Made by a program: the position numbers and the translations under genes
From: Pseudorhodobacter sp.
GTDB taxonomy: Bacteria; Pseudomonadota; Alphaproteobacteria; Rhodobacterales; Rhodobacteraceae
DNA: 45,115 nt
Reading direction: 5' to 3'
Assembly (NCBI GenBank): GCA_024642045.1
Contig: JAHEBX010000008.1
Location: 1 to 45,115 of the forward strand
The notes under the pieces: model-generated
What the model was told of the DNA's origin: nothing
The model's database searches: none
Seen by the model: only the letters and a program-made list of their open reading frames with translations
In this document: positions 1 to 8,232 of the stretch, piece after piece
How positions within the stretch are numbered: position 1 is the stretch's first letter
How the letters are laid out: the number at the start of each line of letters is the position of its first letter

Positions 1-123
1 CGCAACAAAGGCCGGATAGTCCTGCGCAGGCGTTGGCACACGCCCCCGCGGGCGAATGTCGTCGCGCCCAAAGGCATGGGCTATCTTGATCGCGGTGCCA
101 CCGATGTCAAAACACAGGATCAT
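1..123 (-). CDS. ROK-family sugar kinase, N-terminal fragment (cut by window edge)
   Basis: Only the first 41 codons are present, read leftward from an ATG at 123. The fragment opens with a beta strand followed by the phosphate-binding motif FDIGGTAIK (residues 5-13), typical of the actin-like ATPase fold of ROK kinases and repressors. No helix-turn-helix precedes it, so a kinase is likelier than a ROK repressor. Its start overlaps the nagA stop by 4 nt (ATGA), so the two are probably translationally coupled. Next to N-acetylglucosamine-6-phosphate deacetylase the obvious role is phosphorylation of GlcNAc or ManNAc to the 6-phosphate that NagA would use. The substrate is inferred from context, because the specificity residues lie outside the window. 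Confidence 0.75.
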   Translation of the reverse strand, partial: MILCFDIGGTAIKIAHAFGRDDIRPRGRVPTPAQDYPAFVA

Positions 124-1220
124 GCGACGCGCTCTCCTGCAATCCAGGTGCCTTGGGCGGTAATCTCGGGCGAAAGGCAAAAGAAATCTGCCTGCGCGCC
201 AATCCCGAGGTGGCCACGATCGCTCAGACCCAGCGCGCGCGCAGGGTTCAGGCTTGCCAGCCGAAGCGCCTCGTCCAGCGACAACCCCAGATGGCTATGC
301 ACATGGCGCACCGCATCGATCAGCGCGATATCCGCCCCCGCCAGCGTGCCATCGGCAAGCGTCAGCCGCCCGCCTGCGCGATAAATCCGCCGCCCGTTCA
401 GGCTGAAGTCGGTCAGATCCGAGCCGATCGTCGCCATCGCATCCGAGACGAGGAATATCTGCGGCTGCGTGCGCAAAGCGATCTGCATCACCGCATCATC
501 GACGTGAAAGCCATCGGCAATCAGACCCGACCACAGGCGCGGATCATTCAGGGCAGCGCCGACCAGACCAGGCGCACGATGCTGCATCTGGCTCATCGCG
601 TTAAAGACATGGGTGACCATACGCGCGCCCGCCTCGGTATAGGCAAGCGCCGTCGCATAGCTGCAATCGCTGTGACCAAGACTGAGGGTCACGCCAGCGG
701 CGGCAAGGCTTTCGACCTGCGCGAGGCTGACACTTGCGGGGGCGATTGTGCAGATCAGATGCGCCAGAGCGCCCGCCCCCTCGATCAGCACGCCAAGGTC
801 CGCATCGGTCATTGGCCGGATAAGACTGGGGTCATGGGTGCCCTTGCGCGCGCGGTCGAGGTGCGGGCCCTCAAGGTGCAGGCCAAGCACATTCGAGGCG
901 CGGGCGGCCGCGATGGCTTGGGCGGTGACTGCGCCCGTGTCGGTGATCAGCGTCACCATCAGCGCGGTGGTTCCAAAGCCCGCATGGGCTCGGGCGATGG
1001 TGGCAATCGTCTCGGCTGTGGGTGCGTTGTTGAACAGCACCCCGCCGCCGCCGTTGACCTGCAAATCAACCAAGCCGGGCACAATCCAGCCTTTCAGCCG
1101 CGCCCCCGTATTGGCGGGCAGCAGATCGACCACGCGGCCCGCTTCGACAACGAGCGCGGCATCCTCATGCCAGAGGCTGCCGTCAAAGATTCGATCTGCC
1201 TGATAAATGTGCCGGATCAT
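120..1220 (-). CDS. nagA: N-acetylglucosamine-6-phosphate deacetylase
   Basis: NagA removes acetate from GlcNAc-6-phosphate in the cytoplasm, giving glucosamine-6-phosphate for NagB. The 366-residue protein has the family layout. It has the DLQVNGGGG motif near residue 52 in place of the usual amidohydrolase HxH, metal-ligand E117 in HLEGPH, histidines H183 in LGHSD and H204 in THVFNAM, and the catalytic aspartate D260 in LVSDAM. Length is normal for the family. It starts 9 nt after the D-serine dehydratase-like gene and overlaps the ROK kinase downstream, so it belongs to the leftward operon running from 4326. The cognate deaminase NagB lies in a separate leftward unit at 11.5 kb. The start codon has only a weak ribosome-binding site, but an ATG at 1220 fits the family N-terminus. 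Confidence 0.95.
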   Translation of the reverse strand: MIRHIYQADRIFDGSLWHEDAALVVEAGRVVDLLPANTGARLKGWIVPGLVDLQVNGGGGVLFNNAPTAETIATIARAHAGFGTTALMVTLITDTGAVTAQAIAAARASNVLGLHLEGPHLDRARKGTHDPSLIRPMTDADLGVLIEGAGALAHLICTIAPASVSLAQVESLAAAGVTLSLGHSDCSYATALAYTEAGARMVTHVFNAMSQMQHRAPGLVGAALNDPRLWSGLIADGFHVDDAVMQIALRTQPQIFLVSDAMATIGSDLTDFSLNGRRIYRAGGRLTLADGTLAGADIALIDAVRHVHSHLGLSLDEALRLASLNPARALGLSDRGHLGIGAQADFFCLSPEITAQGTWIAGERVA

Positions 1221-1229
1221 CCTGCTGTC

Positions 1230-2318
1230 TTACCAGACTGTGCCACGCGCGACCACGGGCTCGACGCGGGTGACAATGCCGTTTCGATGAAACACCATCC
1301 GCTCAAACAGGTTCGAGACGACGCAGGTGTGATTGGGGATCACCGCCAACGGGTCGCCAACAGACGGCAGCGCGCCCGTGCAGGCCGACAGGTCAACAAC
1401 CGCGTGCTCTTCGGACAGTGAGACAATCCGGGCGGCGGGCAGCCCCTCGATCTCGCCATAGTCGGAAAAGCCCAGCAGGTCAGAGGTCAGCGCCTTGGAG
1501 CCCGCATCCAGAACCGCGCGCGTCGGCGTCGGGCGCGACACCACAGTGACAAGGACGCGCATCGCAATGTCTTGGCGACCACATTCACCCGCCCGCACCA
1601 TCGAGCGGTCGTTGTAAACATAGGTGCCCGCGCGGTGCTCGGTGGCCGAGGGCACCAGATGCGCGCGCCACAAATCGGGGCTGCCCCCGTTTGAACGCAC
1701 AGGGCAGGCGATATTTTGCGCCGCCAACAGCGCAAGGGCCGCTTGCAAGAACGCCTCGACCGCCGCAGCCCCCCCCATCGCGGGATAGGTGAGCAGACCG
1801 TGAAAGCGCAGACCCTTGGCGGCGGCAATCTGCGCTGCAAGCTCTGCCGCAGCCTGGGGTGTCTGCACGCCAACGCGCCCGCCGCCGGTGTCGCATTCCA
1901 CCAGCACCGACAGCGGTTTTCCCTCTGCAAAAGCCGCCGCAAGGCCCTGCACCGTGGTCTGGCTATCGGCCACCACCGTCAAACGCCCAACGCGCTCATT
2001 CAGCGCCCGCAAACCCGAAAGCCGCTGCGCCCCAAGCATATTATAGGTGATCAGGATATCGTCAAAGCCCGCATCGGCAAAGGCTTCGGCCTCGGTCAGC
2101 TTTTGACAGTTGATCCCCACAGCGCCGGCCTCGATCTGGGCGCGGGCAACGGCTGCGATCTTGTGGGTCTTGATATGAGGCCGGAAGCCTTTGCCATGTG
2201 CGTCCATATAGGCCTGCGCCCGCGCGATATTGGCGGCAAGGCGGTCTTCGTCGATCACCGGCATCGGGGTGAGGACATCGCGCAAACGTGTGCCAACGGC
2301 GGGCCAGGGGTTGGTCAT
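1230..2318 (-). CDS. D-serine dehydratase / D-threonine aldolase-like PLP enzyme (DSD1 family)
   Basis: A 362-residue fold-type III PLP enzyme. The alanine-racemase-like N-terminal barrel carries the PLP lysine in RPHIKTHK (K50). The C-terminal domain has the metal site IPNHTC (H330, C332). In this family a His-Cys pair is the zinc site described for eukaryotic-type D-serine dehydratase, whereas D-threonine aldolases usually have His-Asp. The residues therefore favour dehydratase-type chemistry, producing an enamine and then pyruvate and ammonia, but this is a family-level inference. The gene overlaps the upstream M81 gene by 4 nt (ATGA) and sits just before nagA. A RidA-family protein, known to hydrolyse 2-aminoacrylate, is encoded in the same locus at 12.3 kb. 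A D-amino acid enzyme in an amino-sugar operon suggests a substrate containing D-residues. Confidence 0.82.
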   Translation of the reverse strand: MTNPWPAVGTRLRDVLTPMPVIDEDRLAANIARAQAYMDAHGKGFRPHIKTHKIAAVARAQIEAGAVGINCQKLTEAEAFADAGFDDILITYNMLGAQRLSGLRALNERVGRLTVVADSQTTVQGLAAAFAEGKPLSVLVECDTGGGRVGVQTPQAAAELAAQIAAAKGLRFHGLLTYPAMGGAAAVEAFLQAALALLAAQNIACPVRSNGGSPDLWRAHLVPSATEHRAGTYVYNDRSMVRAGECGRQDIAMRVLVTVVSRPTPTRAVLDAGSKALTSDLLGFSDYGEIEGLPAARIVSLSEEHAVVDLSACTGALPSVGDPLAVIPNHTCVVSNLFERMVFHRNGIVTRVEPVVARGTVW

Positions 2319-3820
2319 TTGAGGCCTTCTTGAAACGGGTCGGCCATGCGTGGCCAGATGTCGGGGCGCACATGGCGATAGGGTGTGGTAGCGGGATCAT
2401 TCGGATAGGGCCGCCCCGCCGCGCAATAGATAATCTGCGAGGCGATCGGTTGAAAGGCGGCGAAGAAATGGTTGGTGGATTTGATCACCAGAATCTTTTG
2501 CGCCAGCGGATCAATGCCAAGGGCCGAGAACAGCGAAGGGTCATAGCTTTGCGCCCGCACGGTATTGAGAATGACCTCGATGCCGGTCTCATTGCCATCT
2601 GCGTCCAGCAGGGCGATGCGGGCGGCGCGACCAAAGGGCACGCGGCTTTCGCCAAAGCGCATCTCGGCCTCGGGGTTAAGGCGCAGGATGCGGACAAGTG
2701 CGTCGGCAGGCTCGCCGGTAAAGGGCGCCGACTTGGCACCAAAGCGCAGCGGCATCACCGCGCCTTCACCCGCCACAAAGCAAAGTTGCACCGCCATCGG
2801 GTCCCAGATGGTGCCGATGGCGACGCCGCGCGCGCCCTTGGCCAGCAGCTCTTTCAGCACCACGGTCGCATCGCCGGCCGTGCCACCGCCGGGATTGTCC
2901 CACATATCGGCAATGACCACCGGCCAGGCCGTCGCCGCCATCGCCGCCGCCACCGCAGCCCCTTCGTCAAGCTGTGGCATCATGTGGCGGCCGCGATTGG
3001 CAAAAAGCTCACGGCCCAGCCGTTCGGCAAGACGTGCCGCCAGTGCCGGGTCATTGTCGGTGATCGCAATCATCTTGGTGCCCATCTCTGGCACATCGCC
3101 CGCCATGAAGCCGTGAATCGCCGACAGCGACAGGATCGCGGGGGTTTCGGCCTCAAGCGCCAGCAGCCGATTGACAAAGCCGCGCATTGGCTCGCGCGAG
3201 GTTGGGAACACATCGATCATACGACAATCAAACACCGCCATCACGGGGCGAATGCGGCCCTCAAGCGTGTCGGCCACCAGCCGCCACAGATCCTCGGCAC
3301 GCTCGACGAAATCGGTGTGAGGGAATTCCTTGAACACCACGAAAAAATCCGTCGCCGCAACCCGGCGCGCCGTCAGGTGACTGTGGGGGTCCAGCTCGGC
3401 TGCGACCAGCACATCGGGCCCGACGATGGCACGGATGTGGTCCAGAAAGTCGCCCTCGGGGTCTGGATAGCCCTGCGCCACCATTGCGCCATGCAGGCCC
3501 AGCACCACGGCATCAACGGGCATTGCCGCGCGCAACTGGGTCAGAATCTCGTCGCGCAAGCCCTCATATGCACCTTGCGACACCAGACCCGCAGGATCGG
3601 CCCAGGCGGCGGTGCCCTCAATCAGGGTCCAGCCAAGTTCGGCGCAGACGCGGCGGCCAACGGGGATGGGGGCGGTGCACAGGGTTGGCGTTGCAGGATG
3701 CGCGCCCGGAGGCGCATAGAGCGAGTCTACAAAGCCCTGCCGGTCGATCACGATGGGGGAAAAGGTGTTCGTCTCGGTCGCAAGCGCCGCCACGAAGATC
3801 CGTTTGGGGCCCGCTGTCAT
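2315..3820 (-). CDS. M81 family metallopeptidase (MlrC-like), first copy
   Basis: Long M81 protein, about 501 residues. It has the family N-terminus FVAALATETNTFSP, then GLHGAMV (H110), AELDPHSH (H146, H148), EFPHTD (H168) and a later DMWDNPGGG. M81 includes MlrC, which cleaves linearised microcystin, but most members are uncharacterised and the substrate here is unknown. Tandem start codons GTG-ATG-ATG lie at 3826-3818. The SD core AAAGGAG fits the ATG at 3820 best (5 nt spacing); ATG 3823 would overlap the upstream stop by 1 nt (TGATG). It overlaps the following PLP enzyme by 4 nt. A paralogue sits in the divergent operon at 8233. Pairing with hexosaminidase, NagA and a D-amino acid enzyme suggests degradation of a peptide- or amide-linked amino-sugar compound; that is inference. 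Confidence 0.88.
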   Translation of the reverse strand: MTAGPKRIFVAALATETNTFSPIVIDRQGFVDSLYAPPGAHPATPTLCTAPIPVGRRVCAELGWTLIEGTAAWADPAGLVSQGAYEGLRDEILTQLRAAMPVDAVVLGLHGAMVAQGYPDPEGDFLDHIRAIVGPDVLVAAELDPHSHLTARRVAATDFFVVFKEFPHTDFVERAEDLWRLVADTLEGRIRPVMAVFDCRMIDVFPTSREPMRGFVNRLLALEAETPAILSLSAIHGFMAGDVPEMGTKMIAITDNDPALAARLAERLGRELFANRGRHMMPQLDEGAAVAAAMAATAWPVVIADMWDNPGGGTAGDATVVLKELLAKGARGVAIGTIWDPMAVQLCFVAGEGAVMPLRFGAKSAPFTGEPADALVRILRLNPEAEMRFGESRVPFGRAARIALLDADGNETGIEVILNTVRAQSYDPSLFSALGIDPLAQKILVIKSTNHFFAAFQPIASQIIYCAAGRPYPNDPATTPYRHVRPDIWPRMADPFQEGLK

Positions 3821-3822
3821 CA

Positions 3823-4326
3823 TCACTCCTTTATATGGGGCAGATAGCCCACAAAGCCTGCGATTTTCCAGCGCCCCGCGTCGCGCCGACAGATATAGAG
3901 GGTCTGCCAGTTCATCCGGTCAAAACTGCCGTCGGTTTTGGCAAGGCGCCCATCGAATTTCTTGCGCACCAGCGCCGCATCGCCGGTGATCTCGATTTCT
4001 TCGAGCCGTGTTGCCGCAAAAATGCCAGAGCGGGGATCGCCGGCAAAGGCCCCTTTTGCACGCTCGGCCCCGAAATCACCCGCCTGCGCGAGCCAGACAT
4101 CGCGGTAGGCAGCAAGCGTCGGAAAAGCCAGCGTAAACAGTTGCGGATCGGGTTGATGATTGCCGCTGATACCCGTAAAGCCCGCCTCGATGAAATCGCC
4201 CTGCACCGCTGACCAATCCGCCGCGACAAAGGCGTCGATGTCGCGGGTGACCAACATCTCCCAGATCTGGCGCCGATCCAGATCCTGCGCCGGAAACGGA
4301 TTTTTGAAGGGGTCTCGTTCTGCCAT
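3823..4326 (-). CDS. NTF2/SnoaL-like protein of unknown function
   Basis: A 167-residue protein, first gene of the leftward amino-sugar operon. The N-terminus contains an aspartate/tryptophan-rich stretch (TRDIDAFVAADWSAV) and the C-terminus ends in a strand-rich segment TLYICRRDAGRWKIAGFVGY. This resembles cone-fold NTF2/SnoaL proteins, which bind small molecules or act as isomerases or hydrolases. I do not recognise a specific function. The reading frame extends to 4554, but the sequence upstream of 4326 is low-quality coding and runs over the regulatory region, so the ATG at 4326 (MAERDPF) is chosen. Its TGA overlaps the following M81 start region. Conserved placement at the head of the operon argues for a role in the pathway rather than a chance neighbour. 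Confidence 0.7.
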   Translation of the reverse strand: MAERDPFKNPFPAQDLDRRQIWEMLVTRDIDAFVAADWSAVQGDFIEAGFTGISGNHQPDPQLFTLAFPTLAAYRDVWLAQAGDFGAERAKGAFAGDPRSGIFAATRLEEIEITGDAALVRKKFDGRLAKTDGSFDRMNWQTLYICRRDAGRWKIAGFVGYLPHIKE

Positions 4327-4415
4327 TGGGTCGCCGCTCTCTGAAAATATTTTTAGTGTATCAGCTAAAGTGCTGGAATATTCGGACCTGATATGGCTAA
4401 TTGTCAAGCTATGAA

Positions 4416-4428
4416 GAAAATGAATTTC
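4416..4428. promoter_or_regulatory. Candidate RpiR-family operator in the divergent promoter
   Basis: GAAAATGAATTTC is a near-palindrome (GAAA-N5-TTTC) in the 192-bp AT-richer gap between the leftward operon (start 4326) and the regulator gene (start 4519). The same 11-bp core, GAAAATGAATT, recurs on the minus strand in front of ridA-nagB at 12734-12746. A weaker AT palindrome, AAAATATTTT, at 4344-4353 may be another site or part of a promoter. Binding by the regulator encoded at 4519 is inferred from sharing and position. Confidence 0.45.
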
Positions 4429-4518
4429 TGGAATCGTGCAAATGCTTGACGGGGCCCTCAGGACGGGATTGGTGGCAGCAACGTGCCAAAACCGCTTTGT
4501 TTGCCCAATGGAGAGCCT

Positions 4519-5424
4519 ATGACCGACACCGCCGAATCCCTTATCCCTTGGCACTCGCCTGATGATCTGATCGTGGCGCTCACCGATGTCGAAGGCAAGC
4601 TTTCGGCGCTTGAACGCAAATTGGCAGATTCGGTGCTTGCGGATGTAAGCTTTGCCACCAACGCGTCGATCACCGAGATTGCCGCGCGGGCGCAGGTTTC
4701 ACCGCCAACCGTGACGCGGTTTTGCCGTCGTCTGGGCTGTGCTTCGTTTTCGGATTTCAAAGTCAAACTGGCCAAAAGCACCTATGTCGGGCTGCGCTAT
4801 CTCAAGCCCGAGTCGGTGACATCAACGGCCGTCGAAGTCGCCGAAGACATTGTGACCAAAGCGCAAAAGGCGCTGTTCGAGGTGCATCGCAGTCTTGATC
4901 TGGTGGCGATTGAAAAGGCAGCGGCGCTCTTGTCGGGGGCCGATATGGTCTATGCCTTTGGCTCGGGCGGCAATTCGTCGATGATCGTCAACGAGTTGCA
5001 GAACCGGCTGTTTCGGCTGGGGATCAGGGTTTCGGCCTCGAATGACCATGGGATGAATCTGATGCTCTCGGCCTCGGCGACCAAAGGCACGGTGGTATTC
5101 GGCTCGTCGTTTTCGGGGCGCAACCAAGAGCTGGTGCGCTGCTTTGCGCTGCTGCGCGAGCGTGCCATCCCGACGATTGCGATCACACAAAGCGACTCGC
5201 CGGTGGCAGAGGCGGCGGATGTGGTCATCGCGGTGAATTTGCCCGAGGGGCAGAACATCTTCCGCGCTACCTCGACCCGCTATGCCTATCTCGCGACCAT
5301 CGACATCATCGCCAATCTGGTGGCCTATGCCGACCGCAAGCGTTCCGCGCGGGTGCTGCGCGCAATCAAAGAACAACTGATCCGCCACAGAGACGGCGAC
5401 GATCGCCAGCTTTTGGGTGACTGA
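4519..5424 (+). CDS. MurR/RpiR family transcriptional regulator
   Basis: A 301-residue regulator. An N-terminal HTH_6 domain (residues about 20-90, with ASITEIAARAQVSPPTVTRF as recognition region) is followed by a C-terminal SIS sugar-phosphate-binding domain (about 125-270, AFGSGGNSSM then VFGSSFSGRN). Such proteins sense phosphorylated sugars such as GlcNAc-6-P or MurNAc-6-P. A GTG at 4483 could extend the frame, but GGAGAG at 4510-4515 sits 3-4 nt before the ATG at 4519, and the extension is not family-like. It stands at the hinge between two divergent operons for amino-sugar use and is the natural candidate to control both, as well as ridA-nagB, through the GAAAWYRAATTWC-type sites. Whether it represses or activates cannot be read from the sequence. 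Confidence 0.9.
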   Translation: MTDTAESLIPWHSPDDLIVALTDVEGKLSALERKLADSVLADVSFATNASITEIAARAQVSPPTVTRFCRRLGCASFSDFKVKLAKSTYVGLRYLKPESVTSTAVEVAEDIVTKAQKALFEVHRSLDLVAIEKAAALLSGADMVYAFGSGGNSSMIVNELQNRLFRLGIRVSASNDHGMNLMLSASATKGTVVFGSSFSGRNQELVRCFALLRERAIPTIAITQSDSPVAEAADVVIAVNLPEGQNIFRATSTRYAYLATIDIIANLVAYADRKRSARVLRAIKEQLIRHRDGDDRQLLGD

Positions 5425-5430
5425 CCCCTG

Positions 5431-5458
5431 ACCGGGGCGCTTGTGCGGCCGCCCCGGT
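5431..5458 (+). terminator. Strong GC hairpin after the regulator gene (attenuator or weak terminator)
   Basis: ACCGGGGCG (5431-5439) pairs perfectly with CGCCCCGGT (5450-5458) around a 10-nt loop, starting 6 nt after the regulator stop codon. Only TTC follows, so there is no proper U-tract. It may reduce read-through from the regulator into the catabolic genes or stabilise the 3' end of the regulator mRNA, rather than terminate fully. Confidence 0.5.
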
Positions 5459-5491
5459 TCTGGACCACACATGCCGCGAAAAGGGTGACCT

Positions 5492-6262
5492 ATGGGGCAG
5501 CGGCTGGCCATTGTAACCGGAGCGGCGGGCGATATCGGGCGCGCGATTGCCCGCAGGCTCGGGCAGGATCATGACGTGGTGGTGCTTGCTGATCGCGACA
5601 TCGCGGCGGCTGAGCGGGCGGCGGCGGAATTGGGCGCGGGCTTTGTGGTGATGGCGGTCGATGTGACGCTGCCCGAAAGCTGCGCTGATCTGGCCGCGAA
5701 AGTGGCGGCATTGGGCGCGGTGGCGACGCTGGTCAACAATGCAGGTGCTGCTTGGGGCGCGTCCTTGCATCAGACCACGCCAGAGACCTGGGCCAAGGAT
5801 CGCGCGCTGAATTTCGACGGTAATTTCCTGATGTTTCGCGCCTTTGCCGATCAGCTGATCAAGGCCCGCGGCTCGGTGATCAATATAGCCTCGGTGAACG
5901 GCTTGGGCATCTATGGCCATCCAGCCTATTCGGCGGCCAAGGCGGGGATGCTGCATCTGACCCGTGCGATTGCGGTGGAATATGGCCGCTACGGCGTGCG
6001 GGCCAATGCGGTGGCCCCCGGCACCGTGCGCACCCAAGCTTGGGAGGCGCGCGCGGCGCTCAACCCAAATGTGTTCAAGGATGCGGCCGAACATTATCCC
6101 TTGGGCCGGATTGTGCTGCCCCAAGACGTCGCCAATGCAGTGGGGTTTTTGGCCTCAGAACAGGCGGCGGCGATCAGCGGCGTTTGCCTGCCGGTGGATT
6201 GCGGCCTCAGCGCCGGCATCCCTGCGCTTGCCCGCACCTTCAGTCAGACCGACGATTATTGA
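5492..6262 (+). CDS. SDR family NAD(P)-dependent oxidoreductase
   Basis: Classical short-chain dehydrogenase of 256 residues. It has the nucleotide-binding TGAAGDIG (residues 9-16), NNAG at 82-85 and the catalytic S134, Y146 and K150 (YSAAK). The C-terminus GVCLPVDCGLSAG is typical of the 3-oxoacyl-reductase/sugar dehydrogenase branch. D34 of VLADRD at the end of the second strand usually indicates NAD(H) preference. The gene lies 67 nt after the regulator and 9 nt before the hexosaminidase, so it belongs to the rightward catabolic operon. A role oxidising a sugar or a hydroxy-acid released from the substrate is plausible, but the family gives no specificity. Confidence 0.88.
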   Translation: MGQRLAIVTGAAGDIGRAIARRLGQDHDVVVLADRDIAAAERAAAELGAGFVVMAVDVTLPESCADLAAKVAALGAVATLVNNAGAAWGASLHQTTPETWAKDRALNFDGNFLMFRAFADQLIKARGSVINIASVNGLGIYGHPAYSAAKAGMLHLTRAIAVEYGRYGVRANAVAPGTVRTQAWEARAALNPNVFKDAAEHYPLGRIVLPQDVANAVGFLASEQAAAISGVCLPVDCGLSAGIPALARTFSQTDDY

Positions 6263-6271
6263 GGCCCGAAG

Positions 6272-8176
6272 ATGACACTTTTTCTTGAAAACCTCTGGAC
6301 CGCCGATCCTGCGCCAGCGGGCACCTGGACGCTGACGCTGCACAATCTTGGCGATGAGGATTTGCGCGATTTCAGCCTGTCGGTGACGACGATCACGCGC
6401 GTGATGCCCGAGCATCATATCTACGGCGCAAGATTGCTGCACCGGACCGCGAACTATCACCGCTTTGGGCCGATCGATCCGATTACCCTTGCGCCCGGGC
6501 AAAGTTGGAGCTTTCAGGCCGAGGGGCTGTTCCGCTCGCCGTTTCATCGCAATGATGCGGCCAAGACGGCTTGGGTCACGCGGAACGATGGCACGCGCCA
6601 GCCAGTGCAGGTTGGCGATCTGATCGATGGCAACACCGCGCCCTCGCTGCCACCGCCACGGCTGCCAGAGGGGCGTTTGACGCTTCCGTTTTCGCTCTTG
6701 CCCTGGCCGAATGCGATTGACGCCGAGGCAGGCGCGGCGCCCGTGATCCTGCACGCCGAAGCGGGGGCGGATCTGGCGGATCTGCGGCTGATGCTGTCGG
6801 TCGATGCGCTGCATGCCCGGCTGTTTCCCGCGGCGCGGCGGCTGTTTCAGCTTTCGCCCGCCAAGGGGTCGCGCGGGGTGGCGTTTGCCCGCGACGCGCA
6901 GCTGGGGCCAGAGGCCTACAGGATTGATTTTGCAGAAAAGATCACGGTGACGGCCAGCGCCGAGGCGGGGCGGCGCTATGGGCTTTTGTCTTTGGCGCAG
7001 ATGCTGCATGGCGCCTATACCGCGCCGAAATTCAAGTTCCCCGCCACCGGCCAGATCGAGGATGCGCCGCGCTATGGCTGGCGCGGCTGCCATCTGGATG
7101 TGTCGCGGCATTTCTGGAGCTTTGCCGAAGTGTGTCGGGTGGTGGACATCCTGGCCTGGCAAAAGTTCAACCTGTTTCACTGGCATCTGACCGATGACGA
7201 GGGCTGGCGCGCCGAGATCAAGGGCTATCCTGCGCTGACCGAAGCGGGGGCGCATCGCGGGGATGATTTTGCGGGGATGTTGCCGCAATTGGGCGACGGG
7301 GCGGCCCGCAGCGGCGGGTTCTACACGCAAGACCAGATGCGCGCGCTGGTGACCCATGCGGCGGCTTTGGGTGTCGAGGTGATGCCGGAAATCGAGACGC
7401 CGGGCCATGCCGCCTGCGTGATGGCGGCGCTGCCGTTCCTTGTTGATCCCGCCGAGCCGCCGCTCAGCTATTTCCCGGTGCAGGGCTATCCGAACAACTC
7501 GTGGAACCCTGCGGTGCCGCAAACCTATACGGTGCTCGAGACGATCATCGACGAACTTTGCACGATTTTCCCGTCACGGTATTTCCACATCGGCGGCGAC
7601 GAAGTGGCGCGCAATGCCTGGCTACAAAGCCCGATGGCGCTGGCGTTGATGCAGCGCGAGGGGCTGGCGGGGACGTTCGAGTTGCAAAGCTGGTTCTTGC
7701 AGCGGATCAAAGCGATGCTGACGGCGCGTGGCAAGGTGTTGGTGGGCTGGAACGAGGTCGCCCACGGCGGTGGGGTGCCGCCCGAAGATACGTTGCTGAT
7801 GGCTTGGGAAAAGCCAGAGGTCGGCATCGAGCTTGCGCGCGCAGGCTATGACGTGGTGATGACACCGGGTCAGGCCTATTACCTTGATATGGTGCAGGGG
7901 CCCGATTGGCTTGAAAACGGTGCGGGATGGGCTGGGCCGGTGCCGCCGTCGCAGACCTATGCCTATGAGGCCGAGGGCGATTTCCCGCCCGAACTGCAGG
8001 CCCATATGCGCGGCATTCAGGCCTGCATCTGGTGCGAGCATTTTACCACGACGGCGTGGTTCAACGATCTTGTGTTTCCGCGTCTTTCGGCGGTGGCAGA
8101 GGCGGCCTGGACGCACAGCGCGCAGAAAGATTGGCTGCGGTTTGCGGTGCAGGTGCGGCTGCATCCATCGCTGTAA
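6272..8176 (+). CDS. Beta-N-acetylhexosaminidase, glycoside hydrolase family 20
   Basis: A 634-residue GH20 enzyme that removes terminal GlcNAc or GalNAc by substrate-assisted catalysis. The first 140 or so residues form an immunoglobulin-like domain. A GH20b-type alpha/beta domain follows (to about 260), then the catalytic barrel with NLFHWHLTDDEGWR near residue 305 and the catalytic pair D443-E444 in HIGGDE. No signal peptide is visible at the N-terminus (MTLFLENLWTADP), so it probably acts in the cytoplasm on imported oligosaccharides or glycoconjugates. That differs from the exported chitobiases of many bacteria. A GAGG ribosome-binding site precedes the ATG. The product would feed the ROK kinase, NagA and NagB encoded in the same locus. 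Confidence 0.93.
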   Translation: MTLFLENLWTADPAPAGTWTLTLHNLGDEDLRDFSLSVTTITRVMPEHHIYGARLLHRTANYHRFGPIDPITLAPGQSWSFQAEGLFRSPFHRNDAAKTAWVTRNDGTRQPVQVGDLIDGNTAPSLPPPRLPEGRLTLPFSLLPWPNAIDAEAGAAPVILHAEAGADLADLRLMLSVDALHARLFPAARRLFQLSPAKGSRGVAFARDAQLGPEAYRIDFAEKITVTASAEAGRRYGLLSLAQMLHGAYTAPKFKFPATGQIEDAPRYGWRGCHLDVSRHFWSFAEVCRVVDILAWQKFNLFHWHLTDDEGWRAEIKGYPALTEAGAHRGDDFAGMLPQLGDGAARSGGFYTQDQMRALVTHAAALGVEVMPEIETPGHAACVMAALPFLVDPAEPPLSYFPVQGYPNNSWNPAVPQTYTVLETIIDELCTIFPSRYFHIGGDEVARNAWLQSPMALALMQREGLAGTFELQSWFLQRIKAMLTARGKVLVGWNEVAHGGGVPPEDTLLMAWEKPEVGIELARAGYDVVMTPGQAYYLDMVQGPDWLENGAGWAGPVPPSQTYAYEAEGDFPPELQAHMRGIQACIWCEHFTTTAWFNDLVFPRLSAVAEAAWTHSAQKDWLRFAVQVRLHPSL

Positions 8177-8232
8177 ACGCGGCTTTCATTGGGGCTTTCA
8201 GTGGGGCAGCGCCCCGGCAGAGGATTATTCGC

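Noticed and set aside
153-1421. Long plus-strand open frame opposite nagA and the DSD-like gene
   Set aside because: Antisense shadow of real genes in GC-rich DNA; Arg/Gln/His-rich composition, no ribosome-binding site, no family motif.
2288-3847. 519-codon plus-strand frame opposite the first M81 gene
   Set aside because: Shadow frame; the minus strand has a full set of M81 motifs and operon overlaps.
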